Origin: Nitrososphaeraceae archaeon
GTDB lineage: Archaea; Thermoproteota; Nitrososphaeria; Nitrososphaerales; Nitrososphaeraceae
Assembly (NCBI GenBank): GCA_021325295.1
Contig: JAJPHM010000052.1
Location: 62,001-126,000, forward strand
Length of the DNA: 64,000 nucleotides
Direction of reading: 5' to 3'
Positions 28,455-35,865 of this stretch are shown here, in pieces. The position numbers and the translations under genes are program-made. Within the stretch, counting starts at the first letter, position 1. Each line of letters begins with the position of its first letter. The notes under the pieces were generated by a model. That model did not search any database and was not told the origin of the DNA. It worked only from the letters and a program-made list of their open reading frames with translations.

Positions 28455-28485
28455 TATATATCTCGACTATGTCTAAGAAAGAGAT

Positions 28486-29022
28486 ATGCCAATTGATCCA
28501 GACTTTCCTAGGAATCATCATTCAATAGGCAAGCATAAGCACGCTGATGGCGAGCACTACCACTTTGTTTGGGGGCCGGGCAGAACAGCAGAAGCCGCAG
28601 AAAACGAAGAGGTCAAGGCTTCTTATGCTGCCAGAGGAGAACAGTTAGTCCCATTGGGCGTTCATGGAACCATGGTTGCTGTCGACTGGGACTCTTGCGT
28701 GGCCGACGGTGCGTGCATAGAAGCATGTCCAGTGCAGGTATTTCAATGGTACAGAAGTGAAAATGACGTTCCTGCCAAGGACATGGTCAATGCAACAAGT
28801 GCAGGCACAGGCAGCAATGTGAAGGAAGAGCGCAAAGATCATACCGATAAGGCAGATCCTATTAGAGAACATGATTGTATCTGGTGCATGGCCTGCGTTT
28901 CAGTATGTCCTCCTCAGGCAATAAAAGTAGATCAATCCAACTTGGAATTTCATGAAAAGGCTTCAGGGACATTCAACGAAGCCCTTTCAAAGAGCAGTGC
29001 GCCTCCACCTCACGCGCACTAG
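28486..29022 (+). CDS. zinc-containing dicluster ferredoxin
   Basis: A 178-aa low-potential electron carrier of the Sulfolobus zinc-ferredoxin type. The His-rich N-terminus ([17 protein letters not shown]) supplies the zinc ligands. The first cluster motif is [12 protein letters not shown], where Asp occupies the position that permits a [3Fe-4S] cluster. The second is [12 protein letters not shown] for a [4Fe-4S] cluster. A ~30-residue charged insertion ([20 protein letters not shown]) separates them and an N-terminal extension ([18 protein letters not shown]) adds length, so it is longer than the ~103-aa Sulfolobus protein. It probably serves 2-oxoacid:ferredoxin oxidoreductases. Confidence 0.9.
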   Translation: MPIDPDFPRNHHSIGKHKHADGEHYHFVWGPGRTAEAAENEEVKASYAARGEQLVPLGVHGTMVAVDWDSCVADGACIEACPVQVFQWYRSENDVPAKDMVNATSAGTGSNVKEERKDHTDKADPIREHDCIWCMACVSVCPPQAIKVDQSNLEFHEKASGTFNEALSKSSAPPPHAH

Positions 29023-29027
29023 CCTAC

Positions 29028-29067
29028 TTTTTCCCTTTATCGATTTTGTTTTTTCTATCTATCTTTT
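29028..29067 (+). terminator. U-rich terminator after zinc ferredoxin
   Basis: Runs of T5, T4, T6 and T4 lie within 40 bp starting six bases after the ferredoxin stop. Multiple U-tracts without a hairpin are the usual archaeal termination signal. Confidence 0.55.
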
Positions 29068-29160
29068 CTGTCTTATGCCATTATCTCTCTTCCATTCTCT
29101 AATTATCTTCATACACTGCTAAGTCGAATTAAAGTTAAATCAAGGTACCGCACTATTCAA

Positions 29161-29802
29161 TTGTTGTCAATCCTTTCTGATTCGTATATGGGTATTTTTC
29201 TTCCACAGGAAATTCCCAGCAGGATAATGCAGTTTATGTCTTCCAAAATTGAATTTCCATTTATACAAAGTGATGAAACGGTAGGAATCTTTTTTCTATT
29301 TGGCAAAGAATTTGGCTCAAGGCAGGAAGCACAAATCAGAGCTACAACAGATCTTGCGCGGCGGACAGTAGAGCAGATTGCAAGAAATATCAGGTTGTAT
29401 CGCAGCATGCCAAGCAAGCTTGACTCTAGATACATACGGGAAAATTATACCAAAAGGTCACTGCAGATAGTTATTGAATGTCAGCCAAGAGGCTTGATAG
29501 AAGGTTCAGAACAGAGCCAGAAGGCTGCCTCGACGGGTCCGAACCAGATAAACAGGCGCATCTCCTCCGATCCAGAAATTCTGTCAGAATGCTATGCGCA
29601 ACATATAGCACACTACAGGCAAGATTATTTTTTCGAGTTATTCCAGCCATTTAGAAAAGAAAAGTTACCACCACTTTTGCAAACAAGACTTGAAGGGCGC
29701 ATGCTGATGCTTGGGTTTAATGTAAAAAGCGCAGAGATGCTACCGTTTGTGGGTCCGCTTGAGCCATTCTTTATGTGGTTGCAGAGTCAGCAGAGGGTTT
29801 GA
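29161..29802 (+). CDS. conserved-looking hypothetical protein
   Basis: A 213-aa soluble protein with a TTG start at 29161. I do not recognise it. The N-terminal half mixes hydrophobic beta-like stretches (TVGIFFLFGKEFG) with an amphipathic helix (RATTDLARRTVEQIARNI). The second half is basic and aromatic (AHYRQDYFFELFQPFRKEK). There are no Cys clusters, nucleotide-binding loops or membrane segments. It is convergent with the next gene, 40 bp away. Normal composition and codon use support it being expressed. Confidence 0.6.
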   Translation: MLSILSDSYMGIFLPQEIPSRIMQFMSSKIEFPFIQSDETVGIFFLFGKEFGSRQEAQIRATTDLARRTVEQIARNIRLYRSMPSKLDSRYIRENYTKRSLQIVIECQPRGLIEGSEQSQKAASTGPNQINRRISSDPEILSECYAQHIAHYRQDYFFELFQPFRKEKLPPLLQTRLEGRMLMLGFNVKSAEMLPFVGPLEPFFMWLQSQQRV

Positions 29803-29842
29803 TGCAATGCAGCTTCAGTATAGGATTCTCAGGTCAGACTAA

Positions 29843-30391
29843 CTAAAAATTCGATGAATGATCGATTACTCTTACCATATTTTTTACGTCAAAGACCATT
29901 ACTTGTCTTGGTAGGTTTATAGTTAATAGACGCTCCTGAGGAGGGTTATGCTTTAAAACGTGAATAAGAGACCCTTTGCCAATTTTCTTGCCACTTCTTT
30001 TTTCAATCGTCACTTCTGGATCAAATAGCGCATCAAATGCAAACAGGTAGGTGCTTCCCCATAGATTTACAGAATATTCCACCCTGTAGTATGGAATTGA
30101 TAGCCGCGGAAACATCAGGGCAGTTGCTGCGTGCAGGTTTTCATTAACATCATGCATTCTTCCATGGAAGTCATCTACAAACGGCACCTTCGCATACACA
30201 GTTGAATTTGCAGATTTTCTTGTGCATATCTGTTCATAGTGCTTGAATTGGACATCAGGTAGTGTTGCAGGACCATATTTTGCATCGTCATGGAGGCTAA
30301 TTCTTCGATTGACTAGAACTTTATCTGATGTTTCTACGAGCCGGCGGATATTTTCTACAAACTGGTGCTCATTGCACTCGTATAGGGGCAT
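29843..30391 (-). CDS. hypothetical protein
   Basis: A 182-aa soluble protein with ATG start at 30391. No family is recognised. The sequence is rich in beta-forming and aromatic residues in the middle (IPYYRVEYSVNLWGSTYLF) and ends MVFDVKNMVRVIDHSSNF. It has no signal peptide or metal-binding cluster. It lies 12 bp downstream of the FeoA-like gene on the same strand, so both are probably in one transcript. Confidence 0.6.
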   Translation of the reverse strand: MPLYECNEHQFVENIRRLVETSDKVLVNRRISLHDDAKYGPATLPDVQFKHYEQICTRKSANSTVYAKVPFVDDFHGRMHDVNENLHAATALMFPRLSIPYYRVEYSVNLWGSTYLFAFDALFDPEVTIEKRSGKKIGKGSLIHVLKHNPPQERLLTINLPRQVMVFDVKNMVRVIDHSSNF

Positions 30392-30403
30392 AAGTAGCTA
30401 CTC

Positions 30404-30688
30404 CTAGCTGCTGGCAAGTTGGCTGTCTATACTGCCAATTACTTTTGAGATGGTGGTGCCCGAGCCGCAGATTGTAATGATTGGATCCTTGGGGTATGCA
30501 TCACCGATTTCGTCTGAGACTGTGATGGTCTCCTTACCCCGAACGTACAGCATCCTATTCCAGTACTTGCCGTCTGTAATGATTGTTACAGAACCCCCGG
30601 GTATAAAGCCCATCTCTGATAGACTTGACTGTATCCTATCTACGGGGATAAGCACAGAAATTGACTTTAGCCTCCGCATGCTGTCCAT
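30404..30688 (-). CDS. FeoA-like SH3-fold protein
   Basis: A 94-aa protein. The segment LSEMGFIPGGSVTIITDGK followed by MLYVRGKETITVSDEIG matches the pattern of the small FeoA/DtxR C-terminal SH3-like domain (MGxxPGxxV, then RG and a beta strand). FeoA proteins act with the ferrous-iron permease FeoB, but no feoB is nearby. It might be a free regulatory domain. The match is by pattern and is moderate. Probably cotranscribed with the downstream hypothetical gene. The start ATG at 30688 is 133 bp from the divergent tRNA gene. Confidence 0.6.
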   Translation of the reverse strand: MDSMRRLKSISVLIPVDRIQSSLSEMGFIPGGSVTIITDGKYWNRMLYVRGKETITVSDEIGDAYPKDPIITICGSGTTISKVIGSIDSQLASS

Positions 30689-30787
30689 CTATACTTTTTA
30701 ATCTCATTTCAGGTATAAAAATCGGTCGCATATTGAATAGAATATTTGCTATCGTCTTTTTGGAACGGGCGACTGCAATCTAGCCAA

Positions 30788-30796
30788 TATATAAAA
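30788..30796 (+). promoter_or_regulatory. TATA box of tRNA-Ser
   Basis: TATATAAAA centred about 30 nt upstream of the first tRNA base at 30822, the expected archaeal distance for a tRNA promoter. Confidence 0.7.
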
Positions 30797-30840
30797 GTAG
30801 GAATCCAAGTTTAAGAAATGGGCAGATGTGGCAGAGTGGT

Positions 30841-30874
30841 CTTCTTGCTCGCATATGTGTGCGTAAGAACACAA
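30841..30874 (+). other. non-canonical D-loop intron of tRNA-Ser
   Basis: A 34-nt insertion after AGTGGT of the D loop. TTCTT and AAGAA inside it pair, enclosing a CGCA/TGCG hairpin, and exonic GTG can pair with CAC just before the 3' site. This gives a bulge-helix-bulge-like fold with a three-pair central helix and bulges GTC and AAT. Exact splice points could shift by a base or two. Confidence 0.7.
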
Positions 30875-30892
30875 TAATGCGTCGGCCTTGAG

Positions 30893-30928
30893 TCCTTTAC
30901 AAACCGAATCCGCCAAAAAAGGCAAGCC
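30893..30928 (+). other. canonical 37/38 intron of tRNA-Ser
   Basis: A 36-nt insertion between anticodon-loop positions 37 and 38. Exonic CTTG (30887-30890) pairs with CAAG (30923-30926), with three-base bulges AG|T and CC|A on opposite strands, and intronic CCTTT pairs with AAAGG. This is a perfect bulge-helix-bulge for the archaeal splicing endonuclease. Confidence 0.88.
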
Positions 30929-31084
30929 AGCCGATTCGCCCTCGGGCGATCAGGAGTTCGAATCTCCTCATCTGCGCCATTTTCTTATTCTACTTCGCTC
31001 GCGAGTGTCTTTTCAGATCTATGTCTTTCCATTGTTTCATTGGCTGTTGTCTTATCTATGTTTCTGGCAAACAACAATGCCAGT

Positions 31085-32191
31085 TCAAGCCTTTCTGGCA
31101 GATTCTCTGTGCTGCCTGTCTTTTACTTTTTGGCTATGTTCTGACTTGATTCTTCTTTCAAGCCTTGCAATCAAATCCTTGGATGCACTTATTGGATCAT
31201 AACCTACAGCCTTGGCATCAATTATCCCCCTAGTGGTCATGAGCCGCGTTCTGAGCGAGTATTTACGCGTTTTATGTTTGTCGGCATAAATCACCACAGA
31301 TCTGACGTCTTCGATTCTTCCCTGTATCTTTTTGAGAAACCTTGACATCTGGTCTTGGATTTCTCTCCGAGCTTCTGCCTCATCAAGATGTGATATGTGG
31401 ATTATAGGCTCGCTTTTTTTTGGCAATACCAGCTCTAAAGCATCCTTGGGTGTGACTACGCCAATAGGTCTGCCATCACCTACAACGACAATTTCTTCCT
31501 TATTCCTGAAACTATCAAGAACAGTATTGAGTTTGGAGCCTCTCTCCACAGAGATAGCCTTTCTTATTATGTCTTTGACCTTTACATCCCTAATGTCAGC
31601 AATCCCGCCGCTTACAGCTGCTGACTTGCTCGTTCTTTCTCTAGGAGTTGAAATTATTCGGCCAATATCCAAGGCATTTATTGTGCCCTTGAGTATACCT
31701 CGTGAATCTATGACAGGCAGCCTCGAGATATTGTATCTTCTCATTTTAGATATTGCATCGGCAAGCTTGGTATCCTCCTCGATGACGATTGCTCCTGACA
31801 TGACTTCATCTACCGTTGCATGGCCAAAATCTGCCGTCAGAACTATGTCTGTCTCGCTGACAATTCCCGCCAAGTTTCCCTTTCCATTTTTAACAACAGG
31901 CAGGGCACGGTTTCCGCTACCTATTACAAGCTGCGCTGCTTTTTCAATACTATCGTCAGGATCAAGTGTTGGTGTCCTGACTATAAAGCTCTTTAACTTT
32001 GACGAAGGCATGGGATTGGTGGCAAGAAATTGCTTTGCAAATATCATCCCTGCATATCTGCCGCCATCATCGACTATCGGTATCTGATTAATGGATTTAT
32101 CCGTCATGATGCTGAAAGCTTTTGCAACTGTATCTTCTGCACTCAAGCTGAAGACGTTTCCAACCATGATATCAGAAACTTTCATGCTCAT
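31085..32191 (-). CDS. four-CBS-domain protein fused to HPF/RaiA-like ribosome-hibernation domain
   Basis: A 368-aa protein. Four CBS motifs lie at about residues 5-55, 65-120, 125-180 and 200-250 (for example GGRYAGMIFAKQFL, RGILKGTINALDIG, DGRPIGVVTPKDAL). The last ~105 residues have the HPF/RaiA pattern: RFLKKIQGRIEDVRSVVIYA, then KYSLRTRLMTTRG, then SKDLIARLERRIK with a basic tail. HPF-type proteins occupy the decoding centre and silence ribosomes during starvation. Linked to CBS domains, which bind AMP, ADP or ATP, the protein could sense energy state and switch ribosomes off. That function is inference; the domain order is visible. The gene is divergent from the sugar-dehydrogenase gene with 89 bp between starts. 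Confidence 0.82.
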   Translation of the reverse strand: MSMKVSDIMVGNVFSLSAEDTVAKAFSIMTDKSINQIPIVDDGGRYAGMIFAKQFLATNPMPSSKLKSFIVRTPTLDPDDSIEKAAQLVIGSGNRALPVVKNGKGNLAGIVSETDIVLTADFGHATVDEVMSGAIVIEEDTKLADAISKMRRYNISRLPVIDSRGILKGTINALDIGRIISTPRERTSKSAAVSGGIADIRDVKVKDIIRKAISVERGSKLNTVLDSFRNKEEIVVVGDGRPIGVVTPKDALELVLPKKSEPIIHISHLDEAEARREIQDQMSRFLKKIQGRIEDVRSVVIYADKHKTRKYSLRTRLMTTRGIIDAKAVGYDPISASKDLIARLERRIKSEHSQKVKDRQHRESARKA

Positions 32192-32280
32192 TATCTTTTG
32201 CGCCCTCTTTTTTCCAATTGCTTGCTCACAAACAAAAGGTCCGACATTACATTAAAAACCTTCCCTCTAGCACCTATCAA

Positions 32281-33405
32281 ATGAGCATGGATCGCCGCCT
32301 TGCCCTTACAGTCGCTGCCGCTGCAGCCGTTATTGCCATAAGTGCGGTGACAATTTACAGAGCACCCTCTGATACCTCTATACCAATTCCGCAGCCTGGC
32401 AGTCCTGGCGGCGGTAGCGCCGATAGAGGCATACAGATCGTAGCTAACAACTTGGATGCACCATGGGCAATTGATATTGCCAAAGACGGTAGGATCTTTT
32501 TTACCGAGATGACAGGCGAGATCAGGGTAATTTTACCCAACGGCACTCTCATAGCAGACCCGGCAGCTTACATAAATACCCAGCACCACGGAGAATCAGG
32601 CCTGTTGGGTCTGGCGTTGCACCCTAACTTTACAGAAAACCATCTGCTTTACATATACTATACTTACTCCAATTCAACCGAGGAAAAAATCTATAACAAG
32701 GTCGTAATGCTTACAGAAAAGGACAACAAGATAATTCAGGCCAAAGTAATAGTTGACCGCATTCCCGGAGCTGATAGAGACAACGGCGGACGGCTAAAGT
32801 TTGGACCTGACGGCAAGCTGTACATATCGACCGGTGATGCTGGGAATCCAGAACTTGCAGGAGATCCAGGATCTCTTGCTGGCAAGATCCTCAGGGTGAA
32901 CCCTGACGGAAGTATTCCAAGAGATAATCCATTCCCCGGCTCACCAGTATACTCATACGGGCACAAAGACATTCTTGGCATGGCATGGAATCCCCAGACT
33001 GGGGGGATGTATGCCAGCGATCAGAGAGAGGGAGAAGATGAAATTAACCTGATAAAGGCAGGTGCGAACTACGGGTGGCCTATTGTTGAATGTGCTGATG
33101 CTGAAAAGTCAGGCAAAGCTGTAATATGCTTCAGTCCTCAGATCTCTCCAAGTGGCATGGTATTTGCATCTTCTAGCCGGCTTGGATACCAGAACGACCT
33201 GATAATTGCTACGCTGAAAGGGCAGAGCCTCAGGCTAGTCGACTTCAAGTCGCAGACTCAGGAGAGTATACTGGTAGGTTACGGCCGAATGCGCGATGTC
33301 ATAGAGGCACAAGATGGTTCGCTTTATGCTATCACAAGCAACAGAGACGGAGAAGGAACGCCTCAACAAGGTGACGACAAGATTCTAAGGATAACCAAAC
33401 CATAG
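32281..33405 (+). CDS. exported PQQ-type sugar dehydrogenase-like beta-propeller
   Basis: A 374-aa protein of the glucose/sorbosone dehydrogenase (Gdh/YliI) family. An N-terminal hydrophobic helix (LALTVAAAAAVIAISAVTIY) acts as signal or anchor and a Pro/Gly-rich linker follows. Family motifs include LDAPWAIDIAKDGRIFFTE, HHGESGLLGLALHPNF, DRDNGGRLKFGPDGKLYIST and NYGWPIVEC. The His of HHGE and the DxDNGGR/GPDG turn correspond to catalytic and Ca/PQQ-binding regions in bacterial homologues. Whether PQQ is available in this organism is unknown. I chose ATG 32281 because it begins the signal helix; an earlier in-frame start at 32218 would overlap the promoter of the divergent gene. Confidence 0.85.
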   Translation: MSMDRRLALTVAAAAAVIAISAVTIYRAPSDTSIPIPQPGSPGGGSADRGIQIVANNLDAPWAIDIAKDGRIFFTEMTGEIRVILPNGTLIADPAAYINTQHHGESGLLGLALHPNFTENHLLYIYYTYSNSTEEKIYNKVVMLTEKDNKIIQAKVIVDRIPGADRDNGGRLKFGPDGKLYISTGDAGNPELAGDPGSLAGKILRVNPDGSIPRDNPFPGSPVYSYGHKDILGMAWNPQTGGMYASDQREGEDEINLIKAGANYGWPIVECADAEKSGKAVICFSPQISPSGMVFASSSRLGYQNDLIIATLKGQSLRLVDFKSQTQESILVGYGRMRDVIEAQDGSLYAITSNRDGEGTPQQGDDKILRITKP

Positions 33406-33545
33406 GGAACACAGGTTAATTCGGCTTCTTATGTTATGTATATCAAACATCATGCTCTGCTCTAGGTATTATTATATCAGATCAGCAGACGACCAGCTCT
33501 ACAAATAAAGGTAAGCATGCAAATAAAGCCAGCAAGGACAAACTG

Positions 33546-34808
33546 TTGGCAACCAAAAAGAAATTCTATGAGATGAGCAGAAAGGAGCGGCTGGCCTACT
33601 TGAAGAACAAGGCAAAGTTATCTGACGGCGACATAGATGCTATACTATCTCCTTTGAGCTTTGGTGCGGCAAACCAGATGATAGAAAATGCAATAGGAAC
33701 AATATCAATCCCCATCGGAATAGCAACAAATTTTGTTATAAATGGTCAAGAAAGGCTCATCCCTATGGCTATTGAAGAGCCATCAGTCATTGCTGCCGCA
33801 AGCAAGGCAGCAGGGATTGCCAAGAAGACTGGTGGATTTACCGCCGAAGCTAAGAGGTCGCTCATGATAGGACAAATTCAGGTCGTATCTGTTCCGGATC
33901 CTGTCAGTGCAAAAAGGAAAATTCTTGACGGCAGAAATAAAAGTGATCTGTTGGCTGTTGCAAATTCAAAGGGAAGGTCGGTTAGCGCGCTAGATATATC
34001 TGTAAGGGAGATGCAAGACAGCAGTCCAAACAAGATGGGCCACATGATGGTCGTGGAGCTGGTTGCTGACACCAAAGATGCAATGGGTGCCAATGCAATA
34101 AATACAATGTGCGAGGCAATAGCTCCAAAGATTCAAGAACTAGCAGGCGAGGGAAGCAACGTAGTTTTGAAGATACTTTCCAACTATGCCACCAGAAGGC
34201 TTGCCAGATGCAAGGCCGTTTTTGCAAAGGATGACATTGGAGGCGGCGAAGTCGTAAAGCGGATCCTATATGCATATGCTTTAGCCTATTCGGATACGTA
34301 TAGAGCAGTGACTCACAACAAGGGAATAATGAATGGAATCGATGCTGTTGCATTGGCTACGGGTCAGGATTTTAGAGCAATTGAAGCAGGAGCTCATGCT
34401 TATGCATCAAGAGACGGGACATATAGATCTCTGACAAGATGGCAGATGACAGAGGATGGCGACCTGGCAGGGGAGATTGAGCTTCCCCTCGCAGTCGGAA
34501 TCGTTGGAGGGATAGTGTCTGTCAATCCTATGGCCAAAGTTGCCCTGAAGATCATGGGCGTAAAAAATGCAAGCGAACTTGCCATGACCATGGCAGCGAC
34601 AGGGCTCGCCCAAAATCTGGCAGCAATAAGGGCTCTAGCCTCTGAAGGTATACAGAAAGGTCACATGGCGCTACATGCAAGGAATATTGCAGTAATGGCT
34701 GGCGCAAAGGGAAAGCAAGTCGAGCTAGTTTCTAGAAGAATTGCAAGCGAGGGAGCAGTTACAGTTAGTAGAGCAAAAGAGGTCCTTTCTGCTTTACGTA
34801 AAAAATAA
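33546..34808 (+). CDS. hmgA: HMG-CoA reductase, class II (bacterial type)
   Basis: A 420-aa 3-hydroxy-3-methylglutaryl-CoA reductase making mevalonate for archaeal isoprenoid lipids. The catalytic Glu lies in IENAIGTISIPIGIATNF. ERLIPMAIEEPSVIAAAS matches the class II enzyme of Pseudomonas mevalonii and differs from the class I ENPIG...PVGVAGP form. VADTKDAMGANAIN holds the nucleotide-binding part and the catalytic His lies in IQKGHMALHARNI. The N-terminal KERLAYLKNKAKLSDGDIDAIL is also class II-like. It starts with TTG at 33546. It precedes the his genes but has its own promoter and is not functionally linked to them. Confidence 0.9.
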   Translation: MATKKKFYEMSRKERLAYLKNKAKLSDGDIDAILSPLSFGAANQMIENAIGTISIPIGIATNFVINGQERLIPMAIEEPSVIAAASKAAGIAKKTGGFTAEAKRSLMIGQIQVVSVPDPVSAKRKILDGRNKSDLLAVANSKGRSVSALDISVREMQDSSPNKMGHMMVVELVADTKDAMGANAINTMCEAIAPKIQELAGEGSNVVLKILSNYATRRLARCKAVFAKDDIGGGEVVKRILYAYALAYSDTYRAVTHNKGIMNGIDAVALATGQDFRAIEAGAHAYASRDGTYRSLTRWQMTEDGDLAGEIELPLAVGIVGGIVSVNPMAKVALKIMGVKNASELAMTMAATGLAQNLAAIRALASEGIQKGHMALHARNIAVMAGAKGKQVELVSRRIASEGAVTVSRAKEVLSALRKK

Positions 34809-34846
34809 AGTATTGTCTAGAAATCTCGAGAAAGTAACAAACCAGA

Positions 34847-34855
34847 TATAAATAT
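34847..34855 (+). promoter_or_regulatory. TATA box of the hisG operon
   Basis: TATAAATAT centred 41 nt before the ATG at 34892. With a ~25-nt spacing the transcript would begin near 34876, downstream of the alternative TTG at 34874. This supports the ATG as start of hisG. Confidence 0.6.
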
Positions 34856-34891
34856 ATATTCCAATGGCAGGCCTTGCTCAACTATTCAACT

Positions 34892-35860
34892 ATGCCTACA
34901 GTAAAATTTGCCATTCCAAAGGGCAGCATAGAAGAACCCACCTTCAAGTTGCTGGAGCAGGCGTGGCAGACTGTCAGCGGGCGTGGGCGCACGTACCGCG
35001 TAAAACTCAGTGATCCTGAGATAGATGTCAAGGTTCTAAGACCTCAGGAAATTCCGACCTATGTGCAGGAAGGGTTCTACGATGTGGGCATTACAGGCAG
35101 GGACTGGATACTTGAGGCTAAGGCTGATGTCAAGGTATTGCTTGACTTAGAATACGGACGCGTAAAGCAGGTGATTGCAGTTCCTACAAGCTTTGAACAA
35201 AATGACCTGACAGGACTGATAACAGAGTTTGCGAAAAACAACAGGCCCCTCAGGATATCCTCTGAATACCTTACTACCACATCGGCTCACATAAAGTCAA
35301 ATCCAGCCTACAAGAAATATTTTGGGGATGCTGATCCGATGATTATTACACCGTGGCTGCGGGTAGGCAAGAACAAAAATGTGGAGATATTCCTCTCATT
35401 TGGAGCCACTGAAGCAAAGCCTCCAGAGGATGTAGATGCGATATTTGATATCACCGAGACAGGTACCACGCTTGCGCAGAACAAGCTCAAGATAATAGAT
35501 ACTGTGATGGAATCTACAGCAGTTCTTGTTGCAAACAAAAATGCGCTAAAAGACCCAGTAAAAAGAGAGAAAATAGCAGATATGGTTGCACTCCTGAAAG
35601 GTGTGGTAGAAGGGCGCAAGAAACTTCATATCTTTGTCAACGTACGAAAAGAGAATCTAGAAAAGCTCCTTTCAAGCCTGCCTGCGCTAAAAAGGCCCAC
35701 TGTCAGTCCTCTCAGCGAGGATGGATGGTATGGCGTAAATACAGTAATTGACAAAAATGAGTTTATCAAATTGGTGCCCAAAATGCGAAAAATGGCCCAA
35801 GGGCTTGTTGTAATGGAGCCCAGTCAGATCTTACCACTAGAGGAAATAAATTTGGACTGA
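34892..35860 (+). CDS. hisG: ATP phosphoribosyltransferase, long form
   Basis: The first enzyme of histidine synthesis, joining ATP and PRPP. Family features are VKFAIPKGSIEEPTFKLLEQ at the N-terminus, YDVGITGRDWI, and the PRPP loop DITETGTTLAQNKLK. The ~80-residue C-terminal region (KLHIFVNVRKENLEKLLSSL and following) is the ACT-like regulatory domain, so this is the hexameric long form that does not need HisZ and is normally inhibited by histidine. The ATG at 34892 is preferred over an in-frame TTG at 34874 because of the TATA spacing. It is followed by hisD after 5 bp. Confidence 0.93.
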   Translation: MPTVKFAIPKGSIEEPTFKLLEQAWQTVSGRGRTYRVKLSDPEIDVKVLRPQEIPTYVQEGFYDVGITGRDWILEAKADVKVLLDLEYGRVKQVIAVPTSFEQNDLTGLITEFAKNNRPLRISSEYLTTTSAHIKSNPAYKKYFGDADPMIITPWLRVGKNKNVEIFLSFGATEAKPPEDVDAIFDITETGTTLAQNKLKIIDTVMESTAVLVANKNALKDPVKREKIADMVALLKGVVEGRKKLHIFVNVRKENLEKLLSSLPALKRPTVSPLSEDGWYGVNTVIDKNEFIKLVPKMRKMAQGLVVMEPSQILPLEEINLD

Positions 35861-35865
35861 TATTC

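Larger units (their letters stand above)
30822..30979 (+). tRNA. tRNA-Ser(UGA) with two introns, CCA encoded
   Basis: The acceptor stem is GCAGATG (30822-30828) with CATCTGC (30969-30975), discriminator G and encoded CCA. The T arm is AGGAG-TTCGAAT-CTCCT. A long variable arm (TCGCCC/GGGCGA region, 30936-30949) marks a type II tRNA. The anticodon stem TCGGC (30882-30886) pairs with GCCGA (30930-30934), and the loop carries anticodon TGA at 30889-30891. The mature sequence requires removal of two insertions: 30841-30874 in the D loop and 30893-30928 after position 37. After splicing the D arm reads GCAGAGTGGTTAATGC, a normal type II D arm, and the mature length is 85 nt plus CCA. Ser identity rests on anticodon, G discriminator and long variable arm. 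Confidence 0.88.

Noticed and set aside
30888-31202. 104-codon frame crossing the tRNA gene
   Set aside because: It starts inside the tRNA anticodon region and runs over the 3' end of the CBS-HPF gene; the tRNA structure explains the sequence better.
31332-32087. 251-codon frame antisense to the CBS-HPF gene
   Set aside because: Long, but its Ser/Leu-rich translation is a typical antisense shadow and the opposite strand has clear domains.
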